A stretch of DNA of 64,000 bases. It comes from Paraburkholderia xenovorans LB400 (GTDB lineage Bacteria > Pseudomonadota > Gammaproteobacteria > Burkholderiales > Burkholderiaceae). Where the stretch lies: NCBI RefSeq assembly GCF_000013645.1, contig NC_007951.1, forward strand, positions 1,550,001 through 1,614,000, given 5' to 3'. Below the pieces are notes generated by a model. The model was not told where the DNA came from. It worked only from the letters and a program-made list of their open reading frames with translations, and ran no database searches. Positions 8,522 to 17,348 of this stretch are shown here, piece after piece. Position 1 is the stretch's first letter. Every line of letters starts with the position of its first letter. Made by a program: the position numbers and the translations under genes.

Positions 8522-9784
8522 ATGCCCCCAGAGCCCGCCGACCCGTCCGACCCCTCATCCGTTAGTCTGCCGAAACAGCCTGCGTTTCAACGTTTCTGGT
8601 GCACACGCATCTTCTCGTCGCTGTCGTTCCAGATGCTCGCCGTGGCAATGGGCTGGCACATCTATGCGCTCACGCACAGCGCCTTCGCGTTGGGTCTCGT
8701 CGGCCTCGCGCAATTTCTACCGATGTTCGTGCTGACCCTCGTGGTCGGCCATGTTGCCGACCGTTACGACCGGCGGCGAATCGCGGCCATCTGCCAGAGC
8801 CTCGAAAGCGTCGCTGCGTTGCTGTTCGCCTGCGGCACTTTCGGCGGCTGGATCAGCGCGCCGGTCATCTATGTGCTGGCCGCGTGCGTTGGCGCGGCGC
8901 GAGCTTTCGAGTCGCCCGCGGTGGCTTCGCTGCTGCCCGGCGTCGTGTCGCGCGGGCAGTTGCCCAAAGCGACGGCATGGGCCACCTCCGCGAATCAGAG
9001 CGCGCAGATCGCGGGCCCGGCACTGGGTGGGCTTCTCTACGGCATCGGCCCCGGTGCGGCTTATCTCGCCTGCACGCTGTCGTTCGCGGCGGCCGCCGCG
9101 GCCGTGTGGAGCATCCCATTGCGCACGAAGCCGGCCAACCGCGCGCCCGTCACGCTGGAGTCGGTATTCTCGGGCATTGCCTTCATTCGCAGGGAGCCGG
9201 TCATTCTCGGCGCACTGTCGCTCGATCTGTTCGCCGTGCTGTTTGGTGGCGCGACCGCGCTGTTGCCGGTCTTCGCGCGCGATATCCTGCACACAGGGCC
9301 GCTCGGCCTCGGGCTGTTGCGTTCGGGCACGGCCATCGGCGCGCTCGCGGGCACCGTCTGGCTCGCGCATTTCCCGCTGCGCAACCGCCCCGGCGCGGCG
9401 ATGTTCGGCGGCGTGATCGCGTTCGGCGCGGCCACTGTGGTGTTCGGGCTGTCGCATCAATTCCTCGTGTCACTCGCCGCGCTCTTGGTGCTGGGCGCCT
9501 CGGACACCATCAGCGTCGTCGTGCGCCTGTCGCTCGTGCAGCTGCGTACGCCGGACGAGATGCTGGGGCGCGTCAGCGCGGTCAATTCGCTTTTCATCGG
9601 GACGTCGAATCAATTGGGCGAATTCGAATCCGGTGTGACGGCAGGGTGGTGGGGCGCACAACCGGCCGTTCTGGTGGGCGGCGTGGCGACCATTGCCGTC
9701 GCTTTGCTATGGATGCGTTTTTTCCCGCAACTCGGCCGCACGCGCTCGCTGGAGCGCGAAGAGGAACTGGCGCCCAGCCATTGA
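8522..9784 (+). CDS. MFS exporter, EntS/DHA3-like
   Basis: 420 residues with twelve predicted helices and an MFS_3-type (EntS-like) pattern. The cytoplasmic loop after helix 2 reads G-H-V-A-D-R-Y-D-R-R-R, the MFS motif A. The N-terminus is short and cytoplasmic. Relatives export siderophores or drugs and often have broad specificity. No siderophore synthesis genes are nearby, so the substrate is open. It stands alone between an acyltransferase and a LysR gene. Confidence 0.8.
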   Translation: MPPEPADPSDPSSVSLPKQPAFQRFWCTRIFSSLSFQMLAVAMGWHIYALTHSAFALGLVGLAQFLPMFVLTLVVGHVADRYDRRRIAAICQSLESVAALLFACGTFGGWISAPVIYVLAACVGAARAFESPAVASLLPGVVSRGQLPKATAWATSANQSAQIAGPALGGLLYGIGPGAAYLACTLSFAAAAAAVWSIPLRTKPANRAPVTLESVFSGIAFIRREPVILGALSLDLFAVLFGGATALLPVFARDILHTGPLGLGLLRSGTAIGALAGTVWLAHFPLRNRPGAAMFGGVIAFGAATVVFGLSHQFLVSLAALLVLGASDTISVVVRLSLVQLRTPDEMLGRVSAVNSLFIGTSNQLGEFESGVTAGWWGAQPAVLVGGVATIAVALLWMRFFPQLGRTRSLEREEELAPSH

Positions 9785-9905
9785 CCGGCTGCACCCGGCG
9801 CGGACCTATTCTCAACTTGCGAGGGTTCGCACCTCCCGCGCGCGGATGATCGGACGGGGGTTTCACCCGCTATGATGGTGGCACCTTCACTCGGTTCCTC
9901 TCATC

Positions 9906-10823
9906 ATGCGCATTGCCCCGTTGCCTCCGCTCCAATGCCTGGTCGCATTCGAATCGGCCGTACGGCATGCGAGTTTCACGAAAGCCGCCGCGGAACTGCA
10001 TCTGACGCAGAGCGCGATCAGCCGGCAGATCGCACAACTGGAAGACTTCCTTGGCCGCTCGCTTTTCGTGCGTGAGCACCGCGCATTGCGTTTGACGATC
10101 GCCGGCGAAGGTTACGCGAAGCATGTGCAATGGCTGCTTGCCAGTTGTTCGGAAGCCACGCTGGACGTCATGAAGCGCTACGGCGATATGGAATTGACGA
10201 TTGCGTGTTCGTCCGGCGTGGCGGTGCTGTGGCTGACGCCGCGGCTCGGCGCATTTCGCGCCGCACATCCTAACGTCAGGATCAGAATGATCGTGCGCGA
10301 CGGGCTTGCGTCCCTATCGCCCGCGGAATTCGACGTGGGGCTGTACTACATCCGTCAGCGCGCCGAACCGCATTTCACCGCGCGCCGCCTCTTCGACGAA
10401 GACGTGTACCCGGTATGTTCGCCCGGATATCTCGCCGGCCGCGTGCTGACGCCCGCCGGGCTCGTGCACGAAACGCTGCTGGTGCAGGAGGACGGCCAGC
10501 GGCAATGGATGTCGTGGTCCGAATGGTTCCGTCTGAATCATGTGCAGATGCCGGCGTCGCCGCAGGCGGTGGTCGTGAATCACTATCCGCAACTCGTGCA
10601 GATGGCGATTCTCGGCCAGGGCGTGGTACTCGGCTGGCGGCACATGATCGATGCATGCCTGAGCGAAGGGCTGCTGGTGCGGGCCACGCAAGCGTCGGCG
10701 AGTCACGGCGGCGGCTATTACGTCGTGTCGCCGAACGACCGCTCGCAGAACCAGGCGGCGCGCCTTTTCACCCGCTGGGTGTTCGAGCAGGCAGAAGCGC
10801 AGATGGGCAGGGCGGCGAGCTGA
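9906..10823 (+). CDS. LysR-family regulator, GcvA-like
   Basis: 305 residues. The N-terminal winged helix-turn-helix reads F-T-K-A-A-A-E-L-H-L-T-Q-S-A-I-S-R-Q-I (about residues 26-44), the LysR recognition region, and P-P-L-Q-C-L-V-A-F-E-S-A is the GcvA-group N-terminus. The C-terminal two-thirds is a periplasmic-binding-like effector domain. It is codirectional with the MHS transporter and amidohydrolase 170 bp downstream, which makes them plausible targets. Confidence 0.88.
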   Translation: MRIAPLPPLQCLVAFESAVRHASFTKAAAELHLTQSAISRQIAQLEDFLGRSLFVREHRALRLTIAGEGYAKHVQWLLASCSEATLDVMKRYGDMELTIACSSGVAVLWLTPRLGAFRAAHPNVRIRMIVRDGLASLSPAEFDVGLYYIRQRAEPHFTARRLFDEDVYPVCSPGYLAGRVLTPAGLVHETLLVQEDGQRQWMSWSEWFRLNHVQMPASPQAVVVNHYPQLVQMAILGQGVVLGWRHMIDACLSEGLLVRATQASASHGGGYYVVSPNDRSQNQAARLFTRWVFEQAEAQMGRAAS

Positions 10824-10990
10824 AACGGGCTCGCATGCGCCAGACGCATGCATGCATGCGAATCTTTCGTTTCGGAAACAAATCAGGTCTCTCTAGGATC
10901 GGCGTTATGCATGCGAAAGCGCCGTCCGGTCATGGCGTGCCGCAATGCCGACACTACCGCCCGACAGGCAGCCAGATGAGGAAAGGGACC

Positions 10991-12298
10991 ATGCAGGGAA
11001 CGCTTTCATCCAACCTTCCACTCTCCGTGGATACGCTCGCGCGGCAGCGGCGCCGCGCCATTATCGCCACGGTGCTCGGCAATGGGCTCGAGTGGTTCGA
11101 CTTCACCGTGTATAGTTTTTTCGCCGTCATCATTGCGAAGCTGTTTTTTCCGACCGGCAATGAGCTGAGCTCGCTGCTGCTCGCCGTGGCCACCTTCGGC
11201 GTCGGCTTTTTCATGCGGCCGGTGGGCGGCATCGTGCTCGGCGTGTATGCGGACAAAGTGGGCCGGAAGGCGGCGCTCTCGCTGACCATTCTGCTGATGG
11301 CGGCGGGCACCGCGCTGATCGGCCTCGCGCCGACCTATGACCAGATCGGTCTGTGGGCGCCGGTGCTGATCGTGGTAGCGCGCCTGCTGCAGGGCTTTTC
11401 AGCCGGCGGCGAGATGGGCAGCGCGACCGCCTTTCTCACGGAATACGCGCCCGTGGAGAAGCGGGCGTTCTATTCGAGCTGGATCCAGTCGAGCATCGGC
11501 TTTGCGGTGCTGCTGGGCGCGGCGGTCGGCACGTTCGTGACGGCGAGCCTGAGTGCCGACGCACTGCATTCGTGGGGCTGGAGAATGCCGTTCCTGATCG
11601 GCATTCTGATCGGGCCGGTCGGTTATTTCATTCGCAGCCGCATGGACGAAACACCGGCGTTCAGCGCCGTGGCCGAAGAAGCCCGGAACGATTCTCCGCT
11701 TGCCGAAGTATTCCGCCGTTTTCCGCGCGAGACGTTCGCCAGTTTTTCGATGGTGATTCTGTGGACCGTATGCACTTATGTGCTGCTGTTCTATATGCCG
11801 ACCTATTCGGTGCGCACCCTGCACCTGCCGCAGTCCACCGGCTTTCTTGCCGGTATGCTCGGCGGTCTGATGATCATGTGCTTCTCGCCGGTGGTCGGCA
11901 GCCTGGCCGACCGCTTCGGCCGCCGCCGTTTTCTCTCGGGTGCGGCGGTCTTGATCCTGCTGCTCGCGTGGCCGATGTTCACGTATATCAACCGGGTGCC
12001 TGGCCTCGCTTCGCTGATGGTGTTTCAGGGCGTGTTCGGCGTGCTGATCGCCGCCTATACCGGGCCGATCCTTGCTGCGTTCTCCGAACTGTTTCCGACC
12101 AAGGTGCTGTCGACAGGTCTCTCCGTTGCCTATAACTTCGCGGTGACGATTTTCGGCGGCTTCGCGCCGTTCTTTATCACGTGGCTGATCGCCTCGACCG
12201 GCAGCAACATGGCGCCCGCCATCTACGTGATGATCGCCGCGGCCGTCAGTCTGGCGGGTACGTTCTTCGTGCGTGATCCGCGCCGGGGCGGGGTCTGA
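10991..12298 (+). CDS. MFS transporter, metabolite:H+ symporter (MHS) type
   Basis: 435 residues from the ATG at 10991, which has GAGGAAAGG just upstream; the frame is open much further but that part overlaps the LysR gene. Twelve helices. The first motif G-N-G-L-E-W-F-D-F-T-V-Y and A-D-K-V-G-R-K are typical of the MHS group (proline/betaine, shikimate and citrate carriers). It probably imports a small carboxylate or zwitterion. An amidohydrolase gene starts 72 bp downstream and may act on the imported compound. Confidence 0.85.
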   Translation: MQGTLSSNLPLSVDTLARQRRRAIIATVLGNGLEWFDFTVYSFFAVIIAKLFFPTGNELSSLLLAVATFGVGFFMRPVGGIVLGVYADKVGRKAALSLTILLMAAGTALIGLAPTYDQIGLWAPVLIVVARLLQGFSAGGEMGSATAFLTEYAPVEKRAFYSSWIQSSIGFAVLLGAAVGTFVTASLSADALHSWGWRMPFLIGILIGPVGYFIRSRMDETPAFSAVAEEARNDSPLAEVFRRFPRETFASFSMVILWTVCTYVLLFYMPTYSVRTLHLPQSTGFLAGMLGGLMIMCFSPVVGSLADRFGRRRFLSGAAVLILLLAWPMFTYINRVPGLASLMVFQGVFGVLIAAYTGPILAAFSELFPTKVLSTGLSVAYNFAVTIFGGFAPFFITWLIASTGSNMAPAIYVMIAAAVSLAGTFFVRDPRRGGV

Positions 12299-12369
12299 AG
12301 GCAAGAATGAAGCGGCGTGTCCGGCGGTATTGGCCGGAAGCATTTCCTCATCAAGTCAGGAACATATCA

Positions 12370-13617
12370 ATGAGCATTACGGTAATCAGCGGCGGCAACG
12401 TACTCGATCTGGCCCAGGGCGTGTTGCTCGAGCATCAGTACGTCGTGATCGAAAACGGCCATATCGTCGAAGTCACCGATCGTCCCGTCGATCTGCCCAA
12501 CGCGCGCGTAATCGATGCTCGCGGCAAAACGGTGATGCCCGGGCTGATCGATTGTCATGTGCACGTGCTGGCTTCGCGCGCGAACCTCGGTACGAACGCG
12601 ACGCAGCCGAACATTCTCACCGCGATTCGCGCGCTGCCGATTCTCAAGGCCATGCTCGGCCGCGGCTTTACGAGTGTGCGCGATGCGGGCGGCGCGGATT
12701 GGGCTTTGACTCAGGCGCTGGAGAGCGGTCTGATTCCGGGCCCGCGTATTTTCCCGTCGGGCAAGGCGCTCTCGCAAACGGGCGGCCACGGCGATTTCCG
12801 TCCGCGTGGCGATATGCTCGAACCGTGCTCGTGCTGCTTTCGGGCCGGCGCGATTGCGCGCGTGGTCGACGGCGTGGATGCCGTGCGGCTCGCCGTGCGC
12901 GAAGAGATTCAGAAAGGCGCCACGCAGATCAAGATCATGGCCTCGGGCGGTGTTGCCTCGCCGACCGATCCGATCGGCAACACGCAGTATTCCGAGGACG
13001 AAATCCGCGCGATCGTCGCCGAAGCCGAGGCGGCCAATACCTACGTGATGGCGCACGCGTACACGGGCCGCGCCATCTCGCGGGCGATTCGCTGCGGCGT
13101 GCGCACCATCGAGCACGGCAACCTGGTCGACGAAGCCGCCGCGAAGCTGATGCGCGAACATGGCGCGTTCGTGGTACCGACGCTGGTCACGTACGACGCA
13201 TTGGCCAAACACGGCGCCGACTATGGTTTGCCGGCCGACTCGATCGCCAAGGTCGAAACCGTGCGGCAAGCGGGGCGCGACTCGCTACAGATCTATGCGA
13301 ATGCCGGTGTGCCGATGGGTTTCGGTTCCGACCTGCTCGGCGAAATGCACACGTTCCAGAGCGACGAATTGCGTATTCGCGCCGACGTGCTCGGCAATCT
13401 GGAAGCCTTGCGTTCAGCCACGACGATCGCCGCGGATATCGTCGATCTGAGCGGCAAGCTGGGCGTCATCAAGGCCGGCGCGATTGCCGACATTCTCGTG
13501 GTGGACGGCGATCCGCTCACGGACATCGGCGTGCTGACCGGGCAGGGCGAGCGCATCGAGTACGTATTTCAGCGAGGCGAAGTGGTGAGCGAGCGAGGCA
13601 GCGTCGCGTCGCGCTGA
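12370..13617 (+). CDS. Metal-dependent amidohydrolase family protein
   Basis: 415 residues from the ATG at 12370, with AGGA about 10 bp upstream. The TIM-barrel amidohydrolase signatures are complete: H-V-H (in D-C-H-V-H-V), the Lys in I-K-I-M-A-S-G-G, His in M-A-H-A-Y, His in I-E-H-G-N, and Asp in G-S-D-L-L. This resembles the prolidase/imidazolonepropionase-like subgroup that cleaves N-acyl or dipeptide bonds. It follows an MHS transporter with a short gap, so both may handle one imported amide or dipeptide. The exact substrate is unknown. Confidence 0.85.
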   Translation: MSITVISGGNVLDLAQGVLLEHQYVVIENGHIVEVTDRPVDLPNARVIDARGKTVMPGLIDCHVHVLASRANLGTNATQPNILTAIRALPILKAMLGRGFTSVRDAGGADWALTQALESGLIPGPRIFPSGKALSQTGGHGDFRPRGDMLEPCSCCFRAGAIARVVDGVDAVRLAVREEIQKGATQIKIMASGGVASPTDPIGNTQYSEDEIRAIVAEAEAANTYVMAHAYTGRAISRAIRCGVRTIEHGNLVDEAAAKLMREHGAFVVPTLVTYDALAKHGADYGLPADSIAKVETVRQAGRDSLQIYANAGVPMGFGSDLLGEMHTFQSDELRIRADVLGNLEALRSATTIAADIVDLSGKLGVIKAGAIADILVVDGDPLTDIGVLTGQGERIEYVFQRGEVVSERGSVASR

Positions 13618-13651
13618 TCGAGGCGCGTGTGGTTTGACGCGGGTCGTTGCT

Positions 13652-14563
13652 TCAGGCCCGCGCGGTGTTCACGCGCAGAGCGGTCCATCGCACTGTCGCC
13701 AGAATCGATGCCGCGACGATCAATGCTCCGCCCACCCACGCGGTCACCGAAATTCGTTCGCCCAGCCAGAGGCAGGCAAACACCGCGCCGAACGCCGGTT
13801 CGCTGCCCATCAGCAGCGAGACGCGTGTCGGGCTGCTGCGCTTGATCGCGAAGTTCTGCGCGAAGAATGCGAACAGTGTGCACGCAATCACCAGATAGCC
13901 GACATAGCCCCAGAACGCCGCGTGTCCGGCAATCGACGGCAACGGTTGCCACTGTTGCGGCGCGAACCACCAGGCGGCCGCGGCGCTGCCGAACGCCACC
14001 ACGCCCGACTGCACCGCCGTCACCGACAAAGGCGGCAGGGCCGAATCGCGCATGACGCGTTTGGTCACGCACACCGTCAACGCGCGCAGCAGGGCGGCCA
14101 GCAGAATCAGCGCATCGCCCGGGTTGAAGCTCAGTGCGCCGTCGCCGGCAAGCAGCCACGCGCCGAGCAGGGACAGCGCCACGGCCAGCCATTCGATTCG
14201 GCTCGGCCTGCGCCTGAGCAGCAACCATTCGATGAGCGGCGTGAGCACCACGCATAGGCTGATCAGAAACGCGGCGTTAGCCGCGCGGGTCATCAGGATG
14301 CCGAAGGTTTCACACAGAAAGATGCCCAGAAGCAGCGCACCGGCGATCAGCACGCCGCGCAGTGTGCGGGCGTCGGCCGCGCGCAGGTGGCGCAGAGCCG
14401 GCGACAGGATCACGAAAGTGATGCCGAAGCGCAACGCAAGCAGACCCAGCACCGGATAAAAGACCAGTGCGCTCTTGACCACGCCGTAGCTGGTGCCCCA
14501 CACCACGGCGACAGCAAGCAGCATCAGATCGGACAGCATGAGCAGGCGTTCCTGTTTCGACAT
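13652..14563 (-). CDS. EamA/DMT-family transporter
   Basis: 303 residues with about ten hydrophobic helices in two homologous halves, the drug/metabolite transporter fold. The first helix contains V-V-W-G-T-S-Y-G, typical of EamA proteins. Members export amino acids or metabolites. It is divergent from a LysR gene starting at 14689, with 125 bp between starts, the usual layout for a regulator and its target. Confidence 0.85.
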   Translation of the reverse strand: MSKQERLLMLSDLMLLAVAVVWGTSYGVVKSALVFYPVLGLLALRFGITFVILSPALRHLRAADARTLRGVLIAGALLLGIFLCETFGILMTRAANAAFLISLCVVLTPLIEWLLLRRRPSRIEWLAVALSLLGAWLLAGDGALSFNPGDALILLAALLRALTVCVTKRVMRDSALPPLSVTAVQSGVVAFGSAAAAWWFAPQQWQPLPSIAGHAAFWGYVGYLVIACTLFAFFAQNFAIKRSSPTRVSLLMGSEPAFGAVFACLWLGERISVTAWVGGALIVAASILATVRWTALRVNTARA

Positions 14564-14688
14564 GGCGAACCTCGAGTTAGAAAGTCCGTATTGTCGAGCT
14601 TTGCGCGATGCATGATAATCGGGTCATGGCGCACAGCGTTTATGTTGCGAATGCATCAATAGACTGGTCGCACTCACGGAATCCCACG

Positions 14689-15618
14689 ATGACCCCAACG
14701 GAGCTTTTCGCCTTGCTGCCGGACATGGCGGTGTTTGCGCGCGTCGTCGATGCCGGCAATTTCTCGGTGGCGGCGCGGCAACTCGGCAGCACGCCGTCCA
14801 CGGTCAGCCGCCAGATCAAGCGGCTCGAAGACGCGCTTGCAACCCGTTTGCTCGAACGCTCCACGCGCACGGTGCGGGTCACCGAATCCGGCGCACAGGT
14901 GGCGCGATTCTGTCGCGACATGGTGAGCGCCGCGTCGGGCGCGGTCGATGCGGCCGGGCAACTGGCCGGCAAGCCGCAGGGCAAGGTGAGCGTCAGCGCG
15001 CCGACCCAGTTCGCGAAGTCCGTGATTCATCCGCTGATCCCCGGCTTCCTGCGCGCTTACGGCGAGGTGGACCTGCAACTCCTTTTCACCGATCGCGACG
15101 TCGATCCGCTCGCCGACGGTATCGATCTGGTGATCCGCCTGACCGAGCATCCGCCGCAGGGTCTCGCGGGGCGCCGGCTGGGCGCGGTGCGCTGGCTGCT
15201 GGTGGCGTCGCCGGCGTATTTGCGCGAGCGCGGTACGCCGGCGCAGCCACGCGATCTGCTGAAACACGCATGCATCTATCTCGGCGAGACGGCCGACGAC
15301 AACCGCTGGCGCTTTCGCCGCGGCACCGAGACACAGAGTGTCGACGTGAAGGGGCGCTACATTGCGAATCACGCCGGCGCACGGCTCGAAGCCGCGCTGC
15401 AGGACTTCGGTATTGCGTGCGTGCCGGAGTTTGCCGCCGCCGAGTGGTTGCCGGGCGGCGAACTCGTACAGGTGCTGCCGGACTGGAATCTCGAAGCGCG
15501 CGCATACGTGGGGTCGGTGTGGCTGCTGTATCCGCCGAACCGTTTCCTGCCGCCGAAGGTGAGGGCGTTGATCGACTACCTCGTCGAGCATTTACATGAC
15601 GTGCTCGATACGGCGTGA
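14689..15618 (+). CDS. LysR-family regulator
   Basis: 309 residues from the ATG at 14689; an in-frame start at 14608 would add 27 residues before the domain. The helix-turn-helix F-S-V-A-A-R-Q-L-G-S-T-P-S-T-V-S-R-Q-I is at about residues 24-42, followed by a LysR substrate-binding domain. The sequence resembles the large DsdC/CrgA-like group. It is divergent from the EamA transporter, which is its likely target, and precedes an asparaginase on the same strand. Confidence 0.88.
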   Translation: MTPTELFALLPDMAVFARVVDAGNFSVAARQLGSTPSTVSRQIKRLEDALATRLLERSTRTVRVTESGAQVARFCRDMVSAASGAVDAAGQLAGKPQGKVSVSAPTQFAKSVIHPLIPGFLRAYGEVDLQLLFTDRDVDPLADGIDLVIRLTEHPPQGLAGRRLGAVRWLLVASPAYLRERGTPAQPRDLLKHACIYLGETADDNRWRFRRGTETQSVDVKGRYIANHAGARLEAALQDFGIACVPEFAAAEWLPGGELVQVLPDWNLEARAYVGSVWLLYPPNRFLPPKVRALIDYLVEHLHDVLDTA

Positions 15619-15753
15619 GAACGACAGCATGCGTGGCGAATGGCGCGGAATAGCTTCGCGCGGTTAGTTCGCAGACCAGAAGAACGTAGAGTCGCCCGCG
15701 TAATCCACGATTCAATGTCATCAACGATCAGACCGATCATGAGGAAAACTGGT

Positions 15754-16842
15754 ATGAGCTTCTGTGCAAACGGGCCGATTGCGGCCACTGTCTATCGTGG
15801 CGATTCGATCGAGAACACGCATCTGGCGCACGTCGCGGTGGTCGACGCCAACGGGCGCCTGCTGGCGTCGTTCGGCGACCCGTCGCGCGTGACGCTGGCG
15901 CGCTCGGCGGCGAAGCCCGCACAAGCGTTGGCGGTGGTGGAAACCGGCGCGCTGGAGCGTTTCGGTTTCGACGAAGCCGATCTTGCGCTGATGTGCGCCT
16001 CGCACAGCAGCGAGGCGCGCCACATCGAACGCGCGCGGCAGATGCTGGCCAAGGCGCGGGCGAGCGAAGCCGACTTGCGTTGCGGCGGGCATCCGCCGTT
16101 GTCCGACACGGTCTACGTCGATTGGCTCAAGCGCGACTTCAAGCCGGGCGCCGTGTGCAGCAACTGCTCCGGCAAGCACGCGGGCATGCTGGCCGGCGCG
16201 CAGTCGATCGGCGCGGCGATTGCCGGTTATGAGCGACCGGATCATCCATTGCAGGTGCGCGTAAAGCACACGGTTGCGGACGTATGCGATTTACCCGACG
16301 GCGCAGTGCAATGGGCCACGGACGGCTGCAATCTGCCGACGCCGGCTTTTCCGCTCGATCGCCTCGCGCGCCTGTTTGCGAAGCTGGCCGCCGCTGAGGA
16401 CGAAGTGTCGACGAGGCCGGCCGCCACGCCGCGCACGGCAGCGCTTGCACGAATCTACCGCGCAATGACGACCTATCCGGAACTGGTGGCGGGGGAAGGC
16501 CGATTCTGCACGCTGTTGATGCAAGCCTTCGAGGGGGCGTTGGTCGGCAAGGTCGGCGCGGACGGCAGCTATGCGATAGGCGTGCGGGCGTCGGAGCAAA
16601 CCGGGAAGGCGGGCGCGAACGGCGCGCTGGGCATTGCCGTGAAAATCGAGGACGGCAATGTCGGCGTGCTGTATGCGGTGGTCGCGGAATTGCTGGTGTT
16701 ATTGGACATCGGCACGCCGGAGCAACGCGCGAAACTGGCGGCGTTCCATACACCGAGGATGTTGAATACGATGGGTATTGAGACGAGCCGAATGACTTTT
16801 TCGGTCTCGCTTGAACGGGCAGCGGAGTTGGGGGCCGAGTGA
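15754..16842 (+). CDS. L-asparaginase, Rhizobium etli AnsA-type
   Basis: 362 residues from the ATG at 15754, with GAGGAAA upstream; an ATG at 15739 is less well placed. This family hydrolyses L-asparagine to aspartate and ammonia and is unrelated to the E. coli enzymes. Visible hallmarks are R-S-A-A-K (the Ser/Lys catalytic pair, S-x-x-K), C-S-G-K-H-A-G-M and D-G-C-x-L-P-T-P. The two Cys and the Lys match the zinc-binding C/K/C set known in the Rhizobium enzyme. There is no signal peptide, so it is cytosolic. It may serve nitrogen scavenging, but no transporter is attached to it. Confidence 0.88.
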   Translation: MSFCANGPIAATVYRGDSIENTHLAHVAVVDANGRLLASFGDPSRVTLARSAAKPAQALAVVETGALERFGFDEADLALMCASHSSEARHIERARQMLAKARASEADLRCGGHPPLSDTVYVDWLKRDFKPGAVCSNCSGKHAGMLAGAQSIGAAIAGYERPDHPLQVRVKHTVADVCDLPDGAVQWATDGCNLPTPAFPLDRLARLFAKLAAAEDEVSTRPAATPRTAALARIYRAMTTYPELVAGEGRFCTLLMQAFEGALVGKVGADGSYAIGVRASEQTGKAGANGALGIAVKIEDGNVGVLYAVVAELLVLLDIGTPEQRAKLAAFHTPRMLNTMGIETSRMTFSVSLERAAELGAE

Positions 16843-17348
16843 GCTGCCGCGACCGCGACGGCGCGCGTAGCGCTGTCGAAGGATAAATGCCTTGTCGATG
16901 AGGCGGAATGTGCGCGGACAGAGATCGCACAAGAATTGGTGATTATGCGGATCACCTATCTATTTATCATGTGACCAATTTTTACAGTGCTCCTATATAC
17001 GCCAGAAACTGTGGATTTGATAATGAGGCTGGCTATCAACCCGATATGAGCACTGGGGTCAGACAGGTTTGCGTCACAACGTGACGGGCCAAGTCTGCGA
17101 GCACGGGCGGCCGGCCGGGAGACATTACGTCCTCGCTACTGGCATTCTCCTGGTCACGCCGTTGCCAACTACTGCACGAAGCTGATACGCGTTTAATCAA
17201 CGACATCAACGATCTTGGTTTTAATAAAAATAATTAGGATGACTAGCAGAATGAGAGGGTTGAAGATAATGCATTTGGTGATACGCGGTAAGCGCGACGC
17301 GTCCAGCGACACCTGCGGAGAGCCGGTTGCACGGCATGGGTACGGCAT
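16843..17348. other. Intergenic leader before the T6SS island
   Basis: About 500 bp, more AT-rich than its surroundings, with no convincing gene over 60 codons. It holds a small dyad (CGTCAC-AAC-GTGACG, 17072-17086) and, at 17239-17355, a 38-codon frame whose stop overlaps the vgrG start (ATATGCTGA). The composition shift marks the left boundary of the T6SS island. Confidence 0.5.

Noticed and set aside
10415..10990. Extended N-terminus of the MHS transporter
   Set aside because: The upstream part overlaps the LysR gene in another frame and lacks helices; the ATG at 10991 has a good ribosome-binding site.
17041..17090. GGGGTCAGAC motif as part of a REP/transposase-associated repeat
   Set aside because: Only one short match with no paired inverted copy or transposase gene; too little to call.
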